Part shown: one piece after another, positions 42,950-52,761 of the stretch | How the letters are laid out: each line of letters opens with the position of its first letter | Numbering within the stretch: position 1 is the stretch's first letter | From: Peptostreptococcaceae bacterium | GTDB lineage: Bacteria; Bacillota; Clostridia; Peptostreptococcales; Peptostreptococcaceae | Assembly (NCBI GenBank): GCA_902363255.1 | Contig: CABIZO010000006.1 | Location: 124,001 to 188,000, forward strand | Length of the DNA: 64,000 bases | Direction of reading: 5' to 3' | Program-made: the position numbers and the translations under genes | Notes under the pieces: generated by a model | Told to the model about the DNA's origin: nothing | What the model saw: only the letters and a program-made list of their open reading frames with translations | Databases searched by the model: none

Positions 42950-42978
42950 AAAGTTCCTTTGATTACTCAAAAGAACTC
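42950..42978 (-). terminator. Terminator between sigF and spoVAC
   Basis: GAACTTTTTT follows a stem pairing AAGTTC..GAACTT on the minus strand. It implies spoVAC has its own (forespore) promoter rather than only read-through from sigF. Confidence 0.65.
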
Positions 42979-42991
42979 TTCAGTATTTAAA

Positions 42992-43756
42992 TTAACTTAT
43001 ATAAGATTTTAATTTCAATAAAACTTTTTTCTCTATTCTAGAAACTTGAACTTGAGATATTTTTAAAATTTCTCCAATTTCACTTTGAGTTTTATCTTCA
43101 AAATATCTAAGCATAATGATTTGTCTTTCTCTTTTCTCTAGTCGTCCTAATACTTCTTTTAATAATATATTATCTATTACTTTTTCTTCATTATTTTCTT
43201 CTTTTAAACTAATTTTATCTATTAAACAAATCGGAGAACCTTCTTCTTCATGTATTACTCCATGTAAATATTCTACAGAGAAATTTGCCTCCATTGCCAT
43301 TACTAAATCTTCTTTTTCCACATCTAGCTCTTTTGCTATTTCTTCAACAGTTGGTTCTCTACCAAATTTTTTTGTTAAAGCTTCTCCTTGCGTTTTAGCT
43401 TTTATTGCTAATTGTTTAAGAGATCGTGAGACTTTTACCATCCCATCATCTCTTAAATATCTTTTTATTTCTCCTAAAATCATTGGTACAGCATATGTAG
43501 AAAACTTAACATTAAATGTGGGATCAAACTTATATATAGCTTTTATTAATCCTATAGAGCCTAATTGATATAAGTCATCTCTCTCATATCCTATATTAGA
43601 AAATTTAGATACAACACTTCTGACTAATCCCAAGTTGTTTGATATGAGCACTTCCTTAGCTTCTTCATCACCATTTTGAGCTTTTTCTAATAATTCTAAG
43701 GTTTCTTCATGACTAAGTAAGTGTCTTTTTTCTTCTTTTTTAGCAACTACACTCAT
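42992..43756 (-). CDS. sigF: Sigma-F, early forespore sigma factor
   Basis: About 255 aa. Region 2 (RSVVSKFSNIGYERDDLYQLGSIGLIKAIYKFD, KFSTYAVPMILGEIKRYLRDDG), region 3, and region 4 (REQIIMLRYFEDKTQSEIGEILKISQVQVSRIEKK). The ATG at 43756 (MSVVAKKEE) is set by GAGG 8 nt upstream. Held inactive by SpoIIAB until SpoIIAA frees it. Confidence 0.96.
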   Translation of the reverse strand: MSVVAKKEEKRHLLSHEETLELLEKAQNGDEEAKEVLISNNLGLVRSVVSKFSNIGYERDDLYQLGSIGLIKAIYKFDPTFNVKFSTYAVPMILGEIKRYLRDDGMVKVSRSLKQLAIKAKTQGEALTKKFGREPTVEEIAKELDVEKEDLVMAMEANFSVEYLHGVIHEEEGSPICLIDKISLKEENNEEKVIDNILLKEVLGRLEKRERQIIMLRYFEDKTQSEIGEILKISQVQVSRIEKKVLLKLKSYIS

Positions 43757-43782
43757 ATTCAAACCTCTATCCTTTTTTGACT

Positions 43783-44211
43783 TTATTTAGGTAATTCTAT
43801 AGTTTTAGTCATCACTACCTTAGTTCCTTCTCCCTTTATAGAAACAACATCTAAGCTATCCATAAAACTTTCCATAAATGAAAATCCCATACCTGATCTT
43901 TCAAGTTCAGGCTTAGATGTGTACATAGGTTGCATTGCTTGCTCCACATCTTCTATACCATTTCCTCTATCTTCTACAACTACTTTTACTGTTCTGTCGT
44001 CCATTTGACATCTTAAATAAACAAATTTTGATTCGTCTTCATCATATCCATGTATAATGGCATTTGTTACTGCTTCTGATACAGCAGTTTTAATATCTGA
44101 GAGTTCCTCTAAAGTCGGATCCAACTTTGCTGCAAAAGATGCAACAATTACCCTAGATAAACTTTCATTTTCTGATTTTGCTGAAAACTTAACCTCCAAA
44201 ATATTACTCAT
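43783..44211 (-). CDS. spoIIAB: SpoIIAB, anti-sigma-F kinase
   Basis: 142 aa GHKL kinase: AVSEAVTNAIIHGYD (N box), VVEDRGNGIED (G1) and SGMGFSFMESFMD (G2). Binds sigma-F and phosphorylates SpoIIAA. Second gene of spoIIAA-spoIIAB-sigF. Confidence 0.97.
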   Translation of the reverse strand: MSNILEVKFSAKSENESLSRVIVASFAAKLDPTLEELSDIKTAVSEAVTNAIIHGYDEDESKFVYLRCQMDDRTVKVVVEDRGNGIEDVEQAMQPMYTSKPELERSGMGFSFMESFMDSLDVVSIKGEGTKVVMTKTIELPK

Positions 44212-44232
44212 CCTAAAAGTTCCCCCTTTTAA

Positions 44233-44565
44233 TTAAGAATTTATTGCATCTTCAAAGGTATCGTAAATATTAATAATTTTGCTCATTCCAGATAAGTTAA
44301 ATAATTTTCTTACTCTAGAATTCATATTTATAACAGATACTCTACCACCATGGTTGACTATTTTTTTATATCTTCCAATTATTACTCCTATTCCAGAAGA
44401 ATCCATAAAGTTTACATATTGAAAATCAAATATTATATAATCTATTTGTTTCTTCATTAAAATTGAATCCACTTCTTCCCTAACATCCCTAGCCACATGG
44501 TGATCAAGTTCAGCAGACAAAATCTCAACTAATAATGTTTTATCTTCAAGATAGCATTTAATCAT
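44233..44565 (-). CDS. spoIIAA: SpoIIAA, anti-anti-sigma factor
   Basis: 110 aa STAS domain; NFMDSSGIGVIIGRYK carries the phosphorylated Ser. When dephosphorylated it binds SpoIIAB and frees sigma-F. First gene of the operon; its transcription is expected from Spo0A and sigma-H, but I did not find a clear site in the upstream gap. Confidence 0.97.
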   Translation of the reverse strand: MIKCYLEDKTLLVEILSAELDHHVARDVREEVDSILMKKQIDYIIFDFQYVNFMDSSGIGVIIGRYKKIVNHGGRVSVINMNSRVRKLFNLSGMSKIINIYDTFEDAINS

Positions 44566-44767
44566 ATCATTTCCCCCCTTATGAAAGATTTACAACTAAT
44601 GAATTCTAGTAAAGTCTTTTGTATCCTTCAATGAAATTTAACTAGTTTTGTTATATTATGTATATAAATAATATTCAAAATAGCATAACAACCTATTATT
44701 ACCTATACTTTATATATTTTCCATAATTTACTTGTTATATTCTTGTTATTTATATTTTTAAATAAAA

Positions 44768-44804
44768 AAGTGCCTAAAAAGTATAAAAATACTTTTAGAC
44801 ACTT
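44768..44804 (-). terminator. Terminator downstream of the decayed ORF
   Basis: AAGTGCCTAAAAAGTAT pairs with ATACTTTTAGACACTT (few mismatches); TTTTTTATT follows on the minus strand. Confidence 0.75.
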
Positions 44805-44815
44805 GTTACTTACAC

Positions 44816-45060
44816 CAAAGCTATTAAATTTAAATTGATAGACATTTTCTCCAATCCTAGCCATTGTGGTTTTGGTATGAATTTTTTATACAACCATTTT
44901 ACCCTATCTAAATTCGCAGTGGTTGCTCTGCTACACACTATATCTTGATTCTGTCATTACTTAATAAATTTTTAGTAGCTATATCACTTTCAAGTAAATC
45001 CTCTACTCTATTTATTACTGTATTATTTGATATAATTAATTTCTTATTGTTTGCAAATTA
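44816..45060 (-). pseudogene. Decayed protein-coding remnant
   Basis: Minus-strand codons read NNTVINRVEDLLESDIATKN and on to a stop near 44940; a shift in frame gives NLDRVKWLYKKFIPKPQWL and on to a stop near 44815. Two frames with protein-like composition, no start or ribosome site, and a good terminator after them suggest the end of a broken gene. I do not recognise the family. Confidence 0.4.
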
Positions 45061-45076
45061 AAATATAATTAAAAAT

Positions 45077-45592
45077 TTAAGCATGTGATATTTTCACAAA
45101 TTTTATTACAACTTTTTTCCATATGATTCCTATAATAAGTGTTTGTACTGGTATCATAAGAGCAGCTTTCATTATACGTGTTGGTAATAGTGCTAAATAT
45201 CCTTGCCCCATTAATATAGATAACCAGTAAGTATCTAGTCCTAAATTTAAGACAAGACATACAACTAAAACCGCACCTATTATTCTAGGCCATGTTTTTG
45301 GCTTATTATATAAAAATACACCATATACTATCCCAGTTAAAAATGCTGTTAGTGTAAATCCTGGGAAAAATGATCCCGATGGGAATAATGCTACTCCTAA
45401 AAGATCTCCTATAGTATAGGCTATACCAGCACTTAACGGTCCATACATCATTGCTATTATTGCAATTGGTAAGAATCCAAATCCTATTCTAACTATTGGT
45501 GTTTGTATAGAACAGAATCTTGTCAAAATAACTTCTATTGCTATTAACAAACTTATTTGTATCAATTTTTTTACATCAAATTTTTTATCCAT
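45077..45592 (-). CDS. Folate-type ECF transporter S component
   Basis: 171 aa, five to six hydrophobic helices. LLIAIEVILTRFCSIQTPIVRIGFGFLPIAIIAMMYGPL and the AYTIGDLLGVALFPSG, FFPGFTLTAFLTGIVYG loops match FolT-family S subunits, which use the shared EcfAAT module. The substrate (folate) is inferred from the family. No adjacent riboswitch was recognised. Confidence 0.88.
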   Translation of the reverse strand: MDKKFDVKKLIQISLLIAIEVILTRFCSIQTPIVRIGFGFLPIAIIAMMYGPLSAGIAYTIGDLLGVALFPSGSFFPGFTLTAFLTGIVYGVFLYNKPKTWPRIIGAVLVVCLVLNLGLDTYWLSILMGQGYLALLPTRIMKAALMIPVQTLIIGIIWKKVVIKFVKISHA

Positions 45593-46060
45593 AAATTTCC
45601 TCCTATTCTAGCTAGAAACATAAATAAATGATCCATGTGTATGGAGGTATTAAATATGATAATTATTTTATTTACTTGTAATGCTACTTATCATTAATTT
45701 AATATAGTCTATCTTCTCTAATTTAAATAACTATCAGATTTAAACAAATATAAAAATGTTATACTTGCTTAAAAAATAAGTAAAATAATTTGTTTTTATA
45801 ATTACCACAATATTTATGCTTAAATTTATAATGTCAATAGAATTGCATGTTAAAACGAATGGACATATGAATTTAATGTCAACCTTCTAATGTCATCAAA
45901 ATGTGTATACTCCATGTATACATACAAATAGAAAAGATTTTATATTATGATAATTATGTAAATATCTCATTTAGATTATATCATAAATGCATATAATTTG
46001 TATTATAAATTACATACTTACATTTTTTTATATAACTTAATTTATATATTGCATAATAAA
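45593..46060. other. AT-rich gap upstream of folT
   Basis: Holds a short stem (TGTATAC / GTATACA near 45904-45922) and a 13-codon plus-strand frame with GGAGG (45655), but nothing that supports a gene or a riboswitch. Confidence 0.45.
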
Positions 46061-46095
46061 AAAAGTAACTTAATTCATTAAATTAAGTTACTTTT
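46061..46095 (-). terminator. Terminator after the DEAD-box gene
   Basis: Perfect 15-bp stem AAAAGTAACTTAATT / AATTAAGTTACTTTT, loop of 5, T-run on both strands. Confidence 0.9.
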
Positions 46096-46106
46096 TATTA
46101 TTACTA

Positions 46107-47756
46107 TTATTTCCTTCTTGTATTAGCTTTTTCTATATTAATTTTATTACCTTTTATTTTTATGTTTTTCATTTTATCTAATACTTTTTTAGCATTTTCC
46201 TTTGGAACTTCTACAAAAGTATATTTATCATATATATCTATTGTTCCAACTAATTTACCTGGTATTCCAGCTTCTCCAGCTATAGCTCCCACTATATCTT
46301 TAGCTTGTACTCTTTGATTTTTACCAACGTTGATAAATAATCTTACCATTCCAGCTTCAGCATTTCTACCACGTTTTCTTTCGCCTCTATCTCTGTCTTT
46401 ACGTCCTCTTCTTCCAGACTCTTCTCTATAACTTGATTTTTCTTCTATTATTTCTTCTTTTTCTTCATCACCTAGAGCAAGTTTAACAAGAGCAGCTGCT
46501 ATTTCTATAGCTTCTAATCCTTCTTCTTCACAAAGATTTTCTATCCACTGTGTCTGTTTAGATAAGTTGCTATCTTTTATAGTTTCTTTAACTTGTTTGA
46601 AGAAAGCCGTTACTTTCTTCTCTTCAACATCAGCTATAGTTGGTATATCATGTCTTACTAATTTACATTTTGTATATCTTTCGATATCTTTCATTTTTCT
46701 TATTTCTTTACCAAATACGAATGAGAAAGATATACCTTCTCTACCTGCACGACCAGTTCTACCGATTCTGTGTACATAATATTCTTCGTCTTGTGGAAGG
46801 TCATAGTTGAATACCATTTCAACATCATCAACATCTATACCTCTAGCTGCAACATCTGTAGCAACAAGTATATCTATTGTACCTTGTCTAAATTTATCCA
46901 TTACTATATCTCTTTGAGTTTGTTTTAAATCCCCGTGAAGTGCATCTGCAAAGTATCCTCTTGCTTGTAATTCACTAACTAACTCATCAGAACCTCTTTT
47001 TGTATTACAGAATACCACTGATAATTTAGGGTTATATACATCTATTAATCTACATAATACTTCTAATTTATTAGCTCTTCTAGTTTCTATATAATATTGT
47101 TTTATGTTTGGTACAGTTAATTCTTTTCTTACTATTTTTATTAACTGAGGGTCATCTTGATATTTTTTAGTTAATTCTAATATTTCTTTAGACATTGTTG
47201 CTGAGAAGAATGTTGTTTGTCTTTCACTTGGAGTTTGCTCAAGTATTAACTCGATATCTTCTCTGAATCCCATGTCTAACATTTCATCTGCTTCATCAAG
47301 AACTAACATTTTTACTTCGTCCATTTTTAAAGTTCTACGATTTATATGGTCTATAACACGACCTGGTGTCCCTATAACAACTTGTACTCCGCTCTTTAAT
47401 GATTTTATTTGTCTATCTATTGGTTGCCCGCCGTAAACTGGAAGTGTTTTTATCCCACTTTTATATTTCCCTAATTTTTTCATTTCGCTAGAAACTTGAA
47501 TTGCAAGTTCTCTTGTAGGACATAATACTACTGCTTGCACACTTTTTTTATTAGGATCTACCATATCTAATACTGGTATTGAGAAAGCTGCCGTCTTTCC
47601 TGTTCCTGTTTGAGCTTGTCCTATAACATCTTTTCCAGTTAATATTACTGGTATAGATTGAGCCTGAATTGGAGATGGTTCCTCAAATCCTAGTTCCGCT
47701 ACTGATCTTTTTATCTCGTCACTTATTGGTAAATCGTCAAATTTTATTATATTCAT
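46107..47756 (-). CDS. DEAD-box RNA helicase (DbpA/CshA type)
   Basis: 549 aa. Motifs: AQTGTGKT (I), PTRELAIQ (Ia), TPGR, DEAD (II), SAT (III), VFCNTKRG, ARGIDVDD (V), HRIGRTGRAGR (VI). After the helicase core comes a helical linker, a basic RGER/RGRK stretch (460-475) and a C-terminal DbpA-like RNA-binding fold (VRLFINVGKNQRV to VEVPKENA). Acts in ribosome assembly or cold adaptation. Confidence 0.96.
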   Translation of the reverse strand: MNIIKFDDLPISDEIKRSVAELGFEEPSPIQAQSIPVILTGKDVIGQAQTGTGKTAAFSIPVLDMVDPNKKSVQAVVLCPTRELAIQVSSEMKKLGKYKSGIKTLPVYGGQPIDRQIKSLKSGVQVVIGTPGRVIDHINRRTLKMDEVKMLVLDEADEMLDMGFREDIELILEQTPSERQTTFFSATMSKEILELTKKYQDDPQLIKIVRKELTVPNIKQYYIETRRANKLEVLCRLIDVYNPKLSVVFCNTKRGSDELVSELQARGYFADALHGDLKQTQRDIVMDKFRQGTIDILVATDVAARGIDVDDVEMVFNYDLPQDEEYYVHRIGRTGRAGREGISFSFVFGKEIRKMKDIERYTKCKLVRHDIPTIADVEEKKVTAFFKQVKETIKDSNLSKQTQWIENLCEEEGLEAIEIAAALVKLALGDEEKEEIIEEKSSYREESGRRGRKDRDRGERKRGRNAEAGMVRLFINVGKNQRVQAKDIVGAIAGEAGIPGKLVGTIDIYDKYTFVEVPKENAKKVLDKMKNIKIKGNKINIEKANTRRK

Positions 47757-47927
47757 AAATTATTTATTTCCTTTCCGTTATCATAAATATTAACTTTTCC
47801 ATTATATAGTTTATTTCAATATTATGCAATTATATTTTTACCCAAAAAAAAGGTCCTATTCAGTTAATCACTTATTTTCGCAATTATCTAAATAAAACCT
47901 CATATAATATGTATAAAATTTTTTTAG

Positions 47928-48899
47928 TTATGCTAAATATGTAAAGTATAAAGTAGTTATGTAAATTATATAAGTACTAAGTAGAACTAGGCCTTGAACT
48001 CTATAGATTCTACTACTTTTAATAGTTGGTAATATTAATGTTAATAGTAAAATAATCATAAACACAAAGTCTACCCTAATATTTTGCGCTAATATAGGTA
48101 AATCATTTATTAATGATGAAATTCCTATAACAGATGTAATATTTAATATATTAGCACCTAATATGTTTCCTACTGATATACCATGATGTTTTTTTCTTAT
48201 TGCTGTTAAAGAAGATACCAACTCTGGTAAAGATGTTCCTAAAGCAATCACTGTTAAACTAATTACCCCTTGTGGAATTCCTATAAAGCTAGCAAGCTTT
48301 ACTCCATTATCTACTAGCAGCTTTGAACCTACAACCATCATTATTAACCCAAGGACAAATAATACACCTGTTTTAAAGGTTTCATGTTTACTAGATTTTA
48401 CACTGCTACCACAATCACCTTCCAAATTTCTAGAAACATTTGATCTATTCTTCCCTGATACGCTTTTTATATTTGAATACATATAAAAAGAAAGTATTAC
48501 CATTAATAATAATCCATCTCCTTGACTGATAGTTCCATTATTGCCTAAAATCATCAAAGCTAGTACAGAAAGTAATAAAATGGCCGATTTAGAAAAAAAC
48601 ATGTTTTTATCAACTTTAAAAGGGCTGATAAATGCTACTAATCCTAAAATCAGTCCTGTATTACATATTATAGATCCCACAGCATTTCCTAAGCTCATGG
48701 TTGTGTGATTGTCTATTGATGCAAAAACTGAAACAGTTAACTCTGGTAATGTAGTTGCAAAACTCACTATAGTAGCCCCCAAAATTAACTCTGATATTCC
48801 TGTTTTTTTACCAATTTGTACTGTACATTCTATAAATATGTCTGCACCTTTAGTAATTAAAAGAAATCCAACCAAAAATAAAATTATAACTATAGTCAT
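47928..48899 (-). CDS. Calcium/sodium:cation antiporter (CaCA, YrbG-like)
   Basis: 323 aa, about ten helices in two inverted repeats. Each repeat has the alpha motif: SFATTLPELTVSVFA with GNAVGSIICN, and LGTSLPELVSSLTA with GNILGANILN. A hydrophilic loop separates them (about 155-175). Exports Ca2+. Confidence 0.95.
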   Translation of the reverse strand: MTIVIILFLVGFLLITKGADIFIECTVQIGKKTGISELILGATIVSFATTLPELTVSVFASIDNHTTMSLGNAVGSIICNTGLILGLVAFISPFKVDKNMFFSKSAILLLSVLALMILGNNGTISQGDGLLLMVILSFYMYSNIKSVSGKNRSNVSRNLEGDCGSSVKSSKHETFKTGVLFVLGLIMMVVGSKLLVDNGVKLASFIGIPQGVISLTVIALGTSLPELVSSLTAIRKKHHGISVGNILGANILNITSVIGISSLINDLPILAQNIRVDFVFMIILLLTLILPTIKSSRIYRVQGLVLLSTYIIYITTLYFTYLA

Positions 48900-49195
48900 G
48901 TCATTCCCCCCTATATTTATAGCTATTCAGATTATTAATCTTTATTCATTATAAATTTATTTATTTTTTTCAAATTTTGTTAAAAATAGTGTTTAAGATA
49001 TTAGATAGGGGGTATCTATTTAGTATAACAAAGCAGATATAATTCTCATGTAAATACTATAAATATTACTAACAGATTTTTGTATACAATATACTGTGTT
49101 TATGCTAGAATATATTTGTTGTTACTTATGAATTACAACATTAATTAATTATTTACATTTTAAATAGTAATAATCACTTTTAGGAGGATATCTTA

Positions 49196-51427
49196 ATGAA
49201 CGCATGGCAAGGTTTTAAAACTGGAAGATGGACTAAAGAAATAGACGTTAGAGGATTTATCCAAGCTAACTACACTCCATATGAAGGAGATGCTTCTTTC
49301 TTAGCTGGTGCTACTGAAAACACTAAGCAATTATGGGAAGAAGTTATGGAATTATTCAAAAAAGAAAGAGAAAATGGTGGAACTCTTGATGTTGACACTA
49401 AAACTGTTTCTGCAATAGATGCTTATGCACCTGGATATATAAACAAAGATAAAGAAACTGTTGTTGGTTTACAAACTGATGCACCTTTAAAAAGAGCTAT
49501 AATGCCTGAAGGTGGTATAAGAATGGTTGAGACTTCTTGTGAAGCTTATGGATTCAAATGTGATCCACAAGTAAGTGAAATATTCACTAAATACAGAAAA
49601 ACTCACAACCAAGGTGTTTTCGATGCTTATACTTCAGAAATGAGAGCTGCTAGAAGATCTGGTATAATAACAGGACTTCCAGATGCTTACGGAAGAGGTA
49701 GAATAATAGGTGACTACAGAAGAGTTGCTTTATACGGTGTTGATAGATTAATAGAAGATAAAAACGAACAAAAAGCTTCTTTAGAAGTTTCTTGTATGGA
49801 TGAAGATGTAATCAGATTAAGAGAAGAAATATCTGATCAAATAAAAGCTTTACAAGCATTAAAAAGAATGGCTGAATCTTATGGATTCGATATATCAGGA
49901 CCAGCTACTAACTCAAGAGAAGCTGTACAATGGTTATACTTTGCTTACTTAGCAGCTATAAAAGATCAAAATGGTGCTGCTATGTCAATCGGTAGAACTT
50001 CTACTTTCTTAGATATATACTTCGAAAGAGATTTAGCTGCTGGAACAATAACTGAAGAAGAAGTTCAAGAATTAATGGACCACTTCGTTATGAAATTAAG
50101 AATGGTTAAATTCTTAAGAACTCCAGATTACAATGATTTATTCTCTGGTGACCCAACTTGGGTAACAGAATCAATAGGTGGACAAGGTGTTGATGGTAGA
50201 ACATTAGTAACTAAAAACTCATTCAGGGTTTTAAATACTCTTTACACTATAGGACCTTCTCCAGAACCAAACTTAACAGTACTTTGGTCAAAAGATTTCC
50301 CACAAGGATTCAAAGATTTCTGTTCTAAAGTATCTATAGATACAAGTTCAGTTCAATACGAAAATGATGACTTAATGAGACCTTACTGGGGAGATGATTA
50401 CGGAATAGCATGTTGTGTATCTGCAATGAGAATAGGTAAGCAAATGCAATTCTTCGGAGCTAGAGTTAACTTAGCTAAAACTTTATTATACGCTATAAAC
50501 GGTGGGGTTGATGAAAAATCTGGTGTTCAAGTTGGACCAAGATTCGAACCAATCACTTCAGAATACTTAGACTATGATGAAGTAATGTCTAGATTAGAAC
50601 CATTCACTGATTGGTTAGCTAATCTTTATGTAAATACATTAAATGTAATCCACTACATGCATGATAAATACTCTTATGAAGCATTAGAAATGGCTTTACA
50701 TGATAGAGATGTATTCAGAACTATGGCTTGTGGTATAGCTGGTTTATCAGTTGCTGCTGACTCATTATCAGCTATAAAATATGCTAAAGTTAAAACTATA
50801 AGAAACGAAGCTGGTATAGCTGTAGACTTCGAAATCGAAGGTGAATATCCAGCATACGGAAACAACGATGATAGAGTTGATGAAATAGCTGTATACCTAG
50901 TTGAATCTATGATGAACAAAATAAGAAAAAATAAAACTTATAGAAATTCAGTTCATACTCAATCAGTATTAACAATAACTTCAAACGTTGTTTACGGTAA
51001 GAAAACTGGTAACACTCCATGTGGTAGAAGAGCTGGTGCTCCATTCGCTCCAGGTGCTAACCCAATGCACGGAAGAGATAAGAGCGGTGCTTTAGCTTCA
51101 TTAGCTTCAGTTGCTAAATTACCATACGAGCATTCTCAAGATGGTATATCTAATACTTTCTCTATAGTACCAGGTGCTTTAGGAAAAGATATGAACGAAA
51201 GAGTTAACAACCTTTCAGCTATGATGGATGGATACTTCGGAGATGGAGCTCATCACTTAAACGTTAACGTATTCGATAGAGCTACTTTAGAAGATGCTAT
51301 GGAACATCCAGAAAAATATCCTCAATTAACTATAAGAGTTTCAGGATATGCTGTTAACTTCATCAAATTAACAAAAGAACAACAATTAGATGTTATAAAC
51401 AGAACATTCCACGGAAAAATGGCTTAA
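49196..51427 (+). CDS. pflB: Pyruvate formate-lyase
   Basis: 743 aa, normal length. Converts pyruvate and CoA to acetyl-CoA and formate. Active-site CC in IACCVSAM (near 405) and the glycyl-radical loop RVSGYAVNF near 720 are both present. GGAGG before the ATG. The strong anaerobic codon pattern suggests high expression. Upstream 48900-49195 is AT-rich with no secure promoter seen. Confidence 0.98.
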   Translation: MNAWQGFKTGRWTKEIDVRGFIQANYTPYEGDASFLAGATENTKQLWEEVMELFKKERENGGTLDVDTKTVSAIDAYAPGYINKDKETVVGLQTDAPLKRAIMPEGGIRMVETSCEAYGFKCDPQVSEIFTKYRKTHNQGVFDAYTSEMRAARRSGIITGLPDAYGRGRIIGDYRRVALYGVDRLIEDKNEQKASLEVSCMDEDVIRLREEISDQIKALQALKRMAESYGFDISGPATNSREAVQWLYFAYLAAIKDQNGAAMSIGRTSTFLDIYFERDLAAGTITEEEVQELMDHFVMKLRMVKFLRTPDYNDLFSGDPTWVTESIGGQGVDGRTLVTKNSFRVLNTLYTIGPSPEPNLTVLWSKDFPQGFKDFCSKVSIDTSSVQYENDDLMRPYWGDDYGIACCVSAMRIGKQMQFFGARVNLAKTLLYAINGGVDEKSGVQVGPRFEPITSEYLDYDEVMSRLEPFTDWLANLYVNTLNVIHYMHDKYSYEALEMALHDRDVFRTMACGIAGLSVAADSLSAIKYAKVKTIRNEAGIAVDFEIEGEYPAYGNNDDRVDEIAVYLVESMMNKIRKNKTYRNSVHTQSVLTITSNVVYGKKTGNTPCGRRAGAPFAPGANPMHGRDKSGALASLASVAKLPYEHSQDGISNTFSIVPGALGKDMNERVNNLSAMMDGYFGDGAHHLNVNVFDRATLEDAMEHPEKYPQLTIRVSGYAVNFIKLTKEQQLDVINRTFHGKMA

Positions 51428-51449
51428 GCTTAATTGATAAAATACAAGT

Positions 51450-51479
51450 AAAAAGACTAAATTCATTTTTAGTCTTTTT
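51450..51479 (+). terminator. Terminator after pflB
   Basis: AAAAGACTAAA / TTTAGTCTTTT stem, then TTATTTT. pflA is therefore expressed by read-through or its own promoter. Confidence 0.85.
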
Positions 51480-51702
51480 ATTTTACCCTTTTTCTAAAAA
51501 AATCATTTTTTTTGGAAATAATAATTAGAAATTTAACATACTATTAAAGAAACTTTAAAAGTTAAGATGCAAATTATATAAAATATTCTTATTTTATAGA
51601 TTTATTTATACAGTTAATCTATAATAATTCTCTTAATTTTAAATTTTGTATACATACTCTTTATCTTTTTTAGTTTTAATAATTGATTTTACGAGGTGCG
51701 AT

Positions 51703-52443
51703 ATGACTAAAGGAAGAATTCATTCAATAGAAACATTTGGAACAGTAGATGGACCTGGAATAAGAAGTGTCTTATTTTTCCAAGGATGTCCATTAAGATG
51801 TAAATACTGCCATAACAGAGATACTTGGGACGCAAAAGGCGGAACTGAATATACAGCAGAAGAATTAATAAATAATGTATCTAGATACTCTTCTTATTGG
51901 AAATCATCTGGCGGTGGAATAACAGCATCTGGTGGTGAAGCTACTTTACAAGCAGATTTCCTTGCTGAATTATTTGCAAAAGCTAAAGAAAAAGATATTC
52001 ATACTTGTCTAGATACTTCTGGTTTTGTTGATATAGAGAAAATTGATAAAGTATTAGATAATACTGATTTAGTATTACTTGATATAAAACACATGGACGA
52101 AGAAGAATCTAAAAAATTAACAGGTGTTGGTATACAAAAGACTTTAAAATTAGCTAGACACTTAGATGAAAGAAACATACCTATCTGGTTAAGACATGTA
52201 TTAGTTCCTGGCGTAACTGATAGTGAAGAAAATTTATCTAAAATAGGTGAATTTGCTGCAACTTTAAGCAACATAGATAGATTAGAGATCTTACCATACC
52301 ACACTATGGGTGTTCACAAATGGGAGAACATGGGTCTTGACTATGAGTTAAAAGGTATTAGAGATGCTGATGCTGATGATGTAGCTAGAGCTGCTGAAAT
52401 CATTGAAAGACACGGTGTTAAAGTATTCAATAACAAAAAATAA
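51703..52443 (+). CDS. pflA: Pyruvate formate-lyase activating enzyme
   Basis: About 246 aa radical-SAM enzyme that puts the glycyl radical on PflB. The CxxxCxxC cluster is in GCPLRCKYCHNRDTW; GGEATLQ and IKHMD follow. The ATG at 51703 (MTKGRIHSIETFGTVDG) has GAGGTG upstream, so the longer frame from 51646 is not used. Confidence 0.97.
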   Translation: MTKGRIHSIETFGTVDGPGIRSVLFFQGCPLRCKYCHNRDTWDAKGGTEYTAEELINNVSRYSSYWKSSGGGITASGGEATLQADFLAELFAKAKEKDIHTCLDTSGFVDIEKIDKVLDNTDLVLLDIKHMDEEESKKLTGVGIQKTLKLARHLDERNIPIWLRHVLVPGVTDSEENLSKIGEFAATLSNIDRLEILPYHTMGVHKWENMGLDYELKGIRDADADDVARAAEIIERHGVKVFNNKK

Positions 52444-52491
52444 TTAATATTATAAATATATTAACTATATAAATATTTATATAAAATTATG

Positions 52492-52518
52492 AAAGAAGTC
52501 TTATTGATAAGACTTCTT
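52492..52518 (+). terminator. Terminator after pflA
   Basis: AAAGAAGTCTTA / TAAGACTTCTTT stem with loop TTGA, then TTTTTTT. Confidence 0.92.
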
Positions 52519-52553
52519 TTTTTAATAAATAACTTTATTATTTTTAAACATAA

Positions 52554-52588
52554 AAAAAGTGGAGTGTACCCCATTCACTCCACTTTTT
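52554..52588 (-). terminator. Terminator-like hairpin after thiI
   Basis: Perfect 13-bp stem AAAAAGTGGAGTG / CACTCCACTTTTT. It lies about 170 bp beyond the thiI stop, with little else in the 52519-52761 gap. Confidence 0.75.
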
Positions 52589-52761
52589 CCATACTACAAA
52601 CACTTCGATTATTTTAGAAATATTTTAGGCCAAATTATATTATCTCCAAATAACAAAACAATGTACCTATAAATATTTTATTCTTTAATATTACTATATT
52701 GTATGTTTTTTTGCAGTATTATATTTATTTCAATAAAGTCGTACTACTAAAGATACTACTT

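Noticed and set aside
45655..45696. A 13-codon frame with GGAGG upstream in the gap before folT.
   Set aside because: Too short, no conservation evidence, and no downstream gene on the same strand.
45593..46060. A THF or other riboswitch before folT.
   Set aside because: I searched for conserved loop sequences on the minus strand and found none; only weak AT-rich stems are visible.
48955..49195. A possible Rex-like half-site (TTTGTTAAAAATAG) and TAGAAT box before pflB.
   Set aside because: Only half of the consensus is present and the -35 box is poor; such strings are common in this AT-rich DNA.
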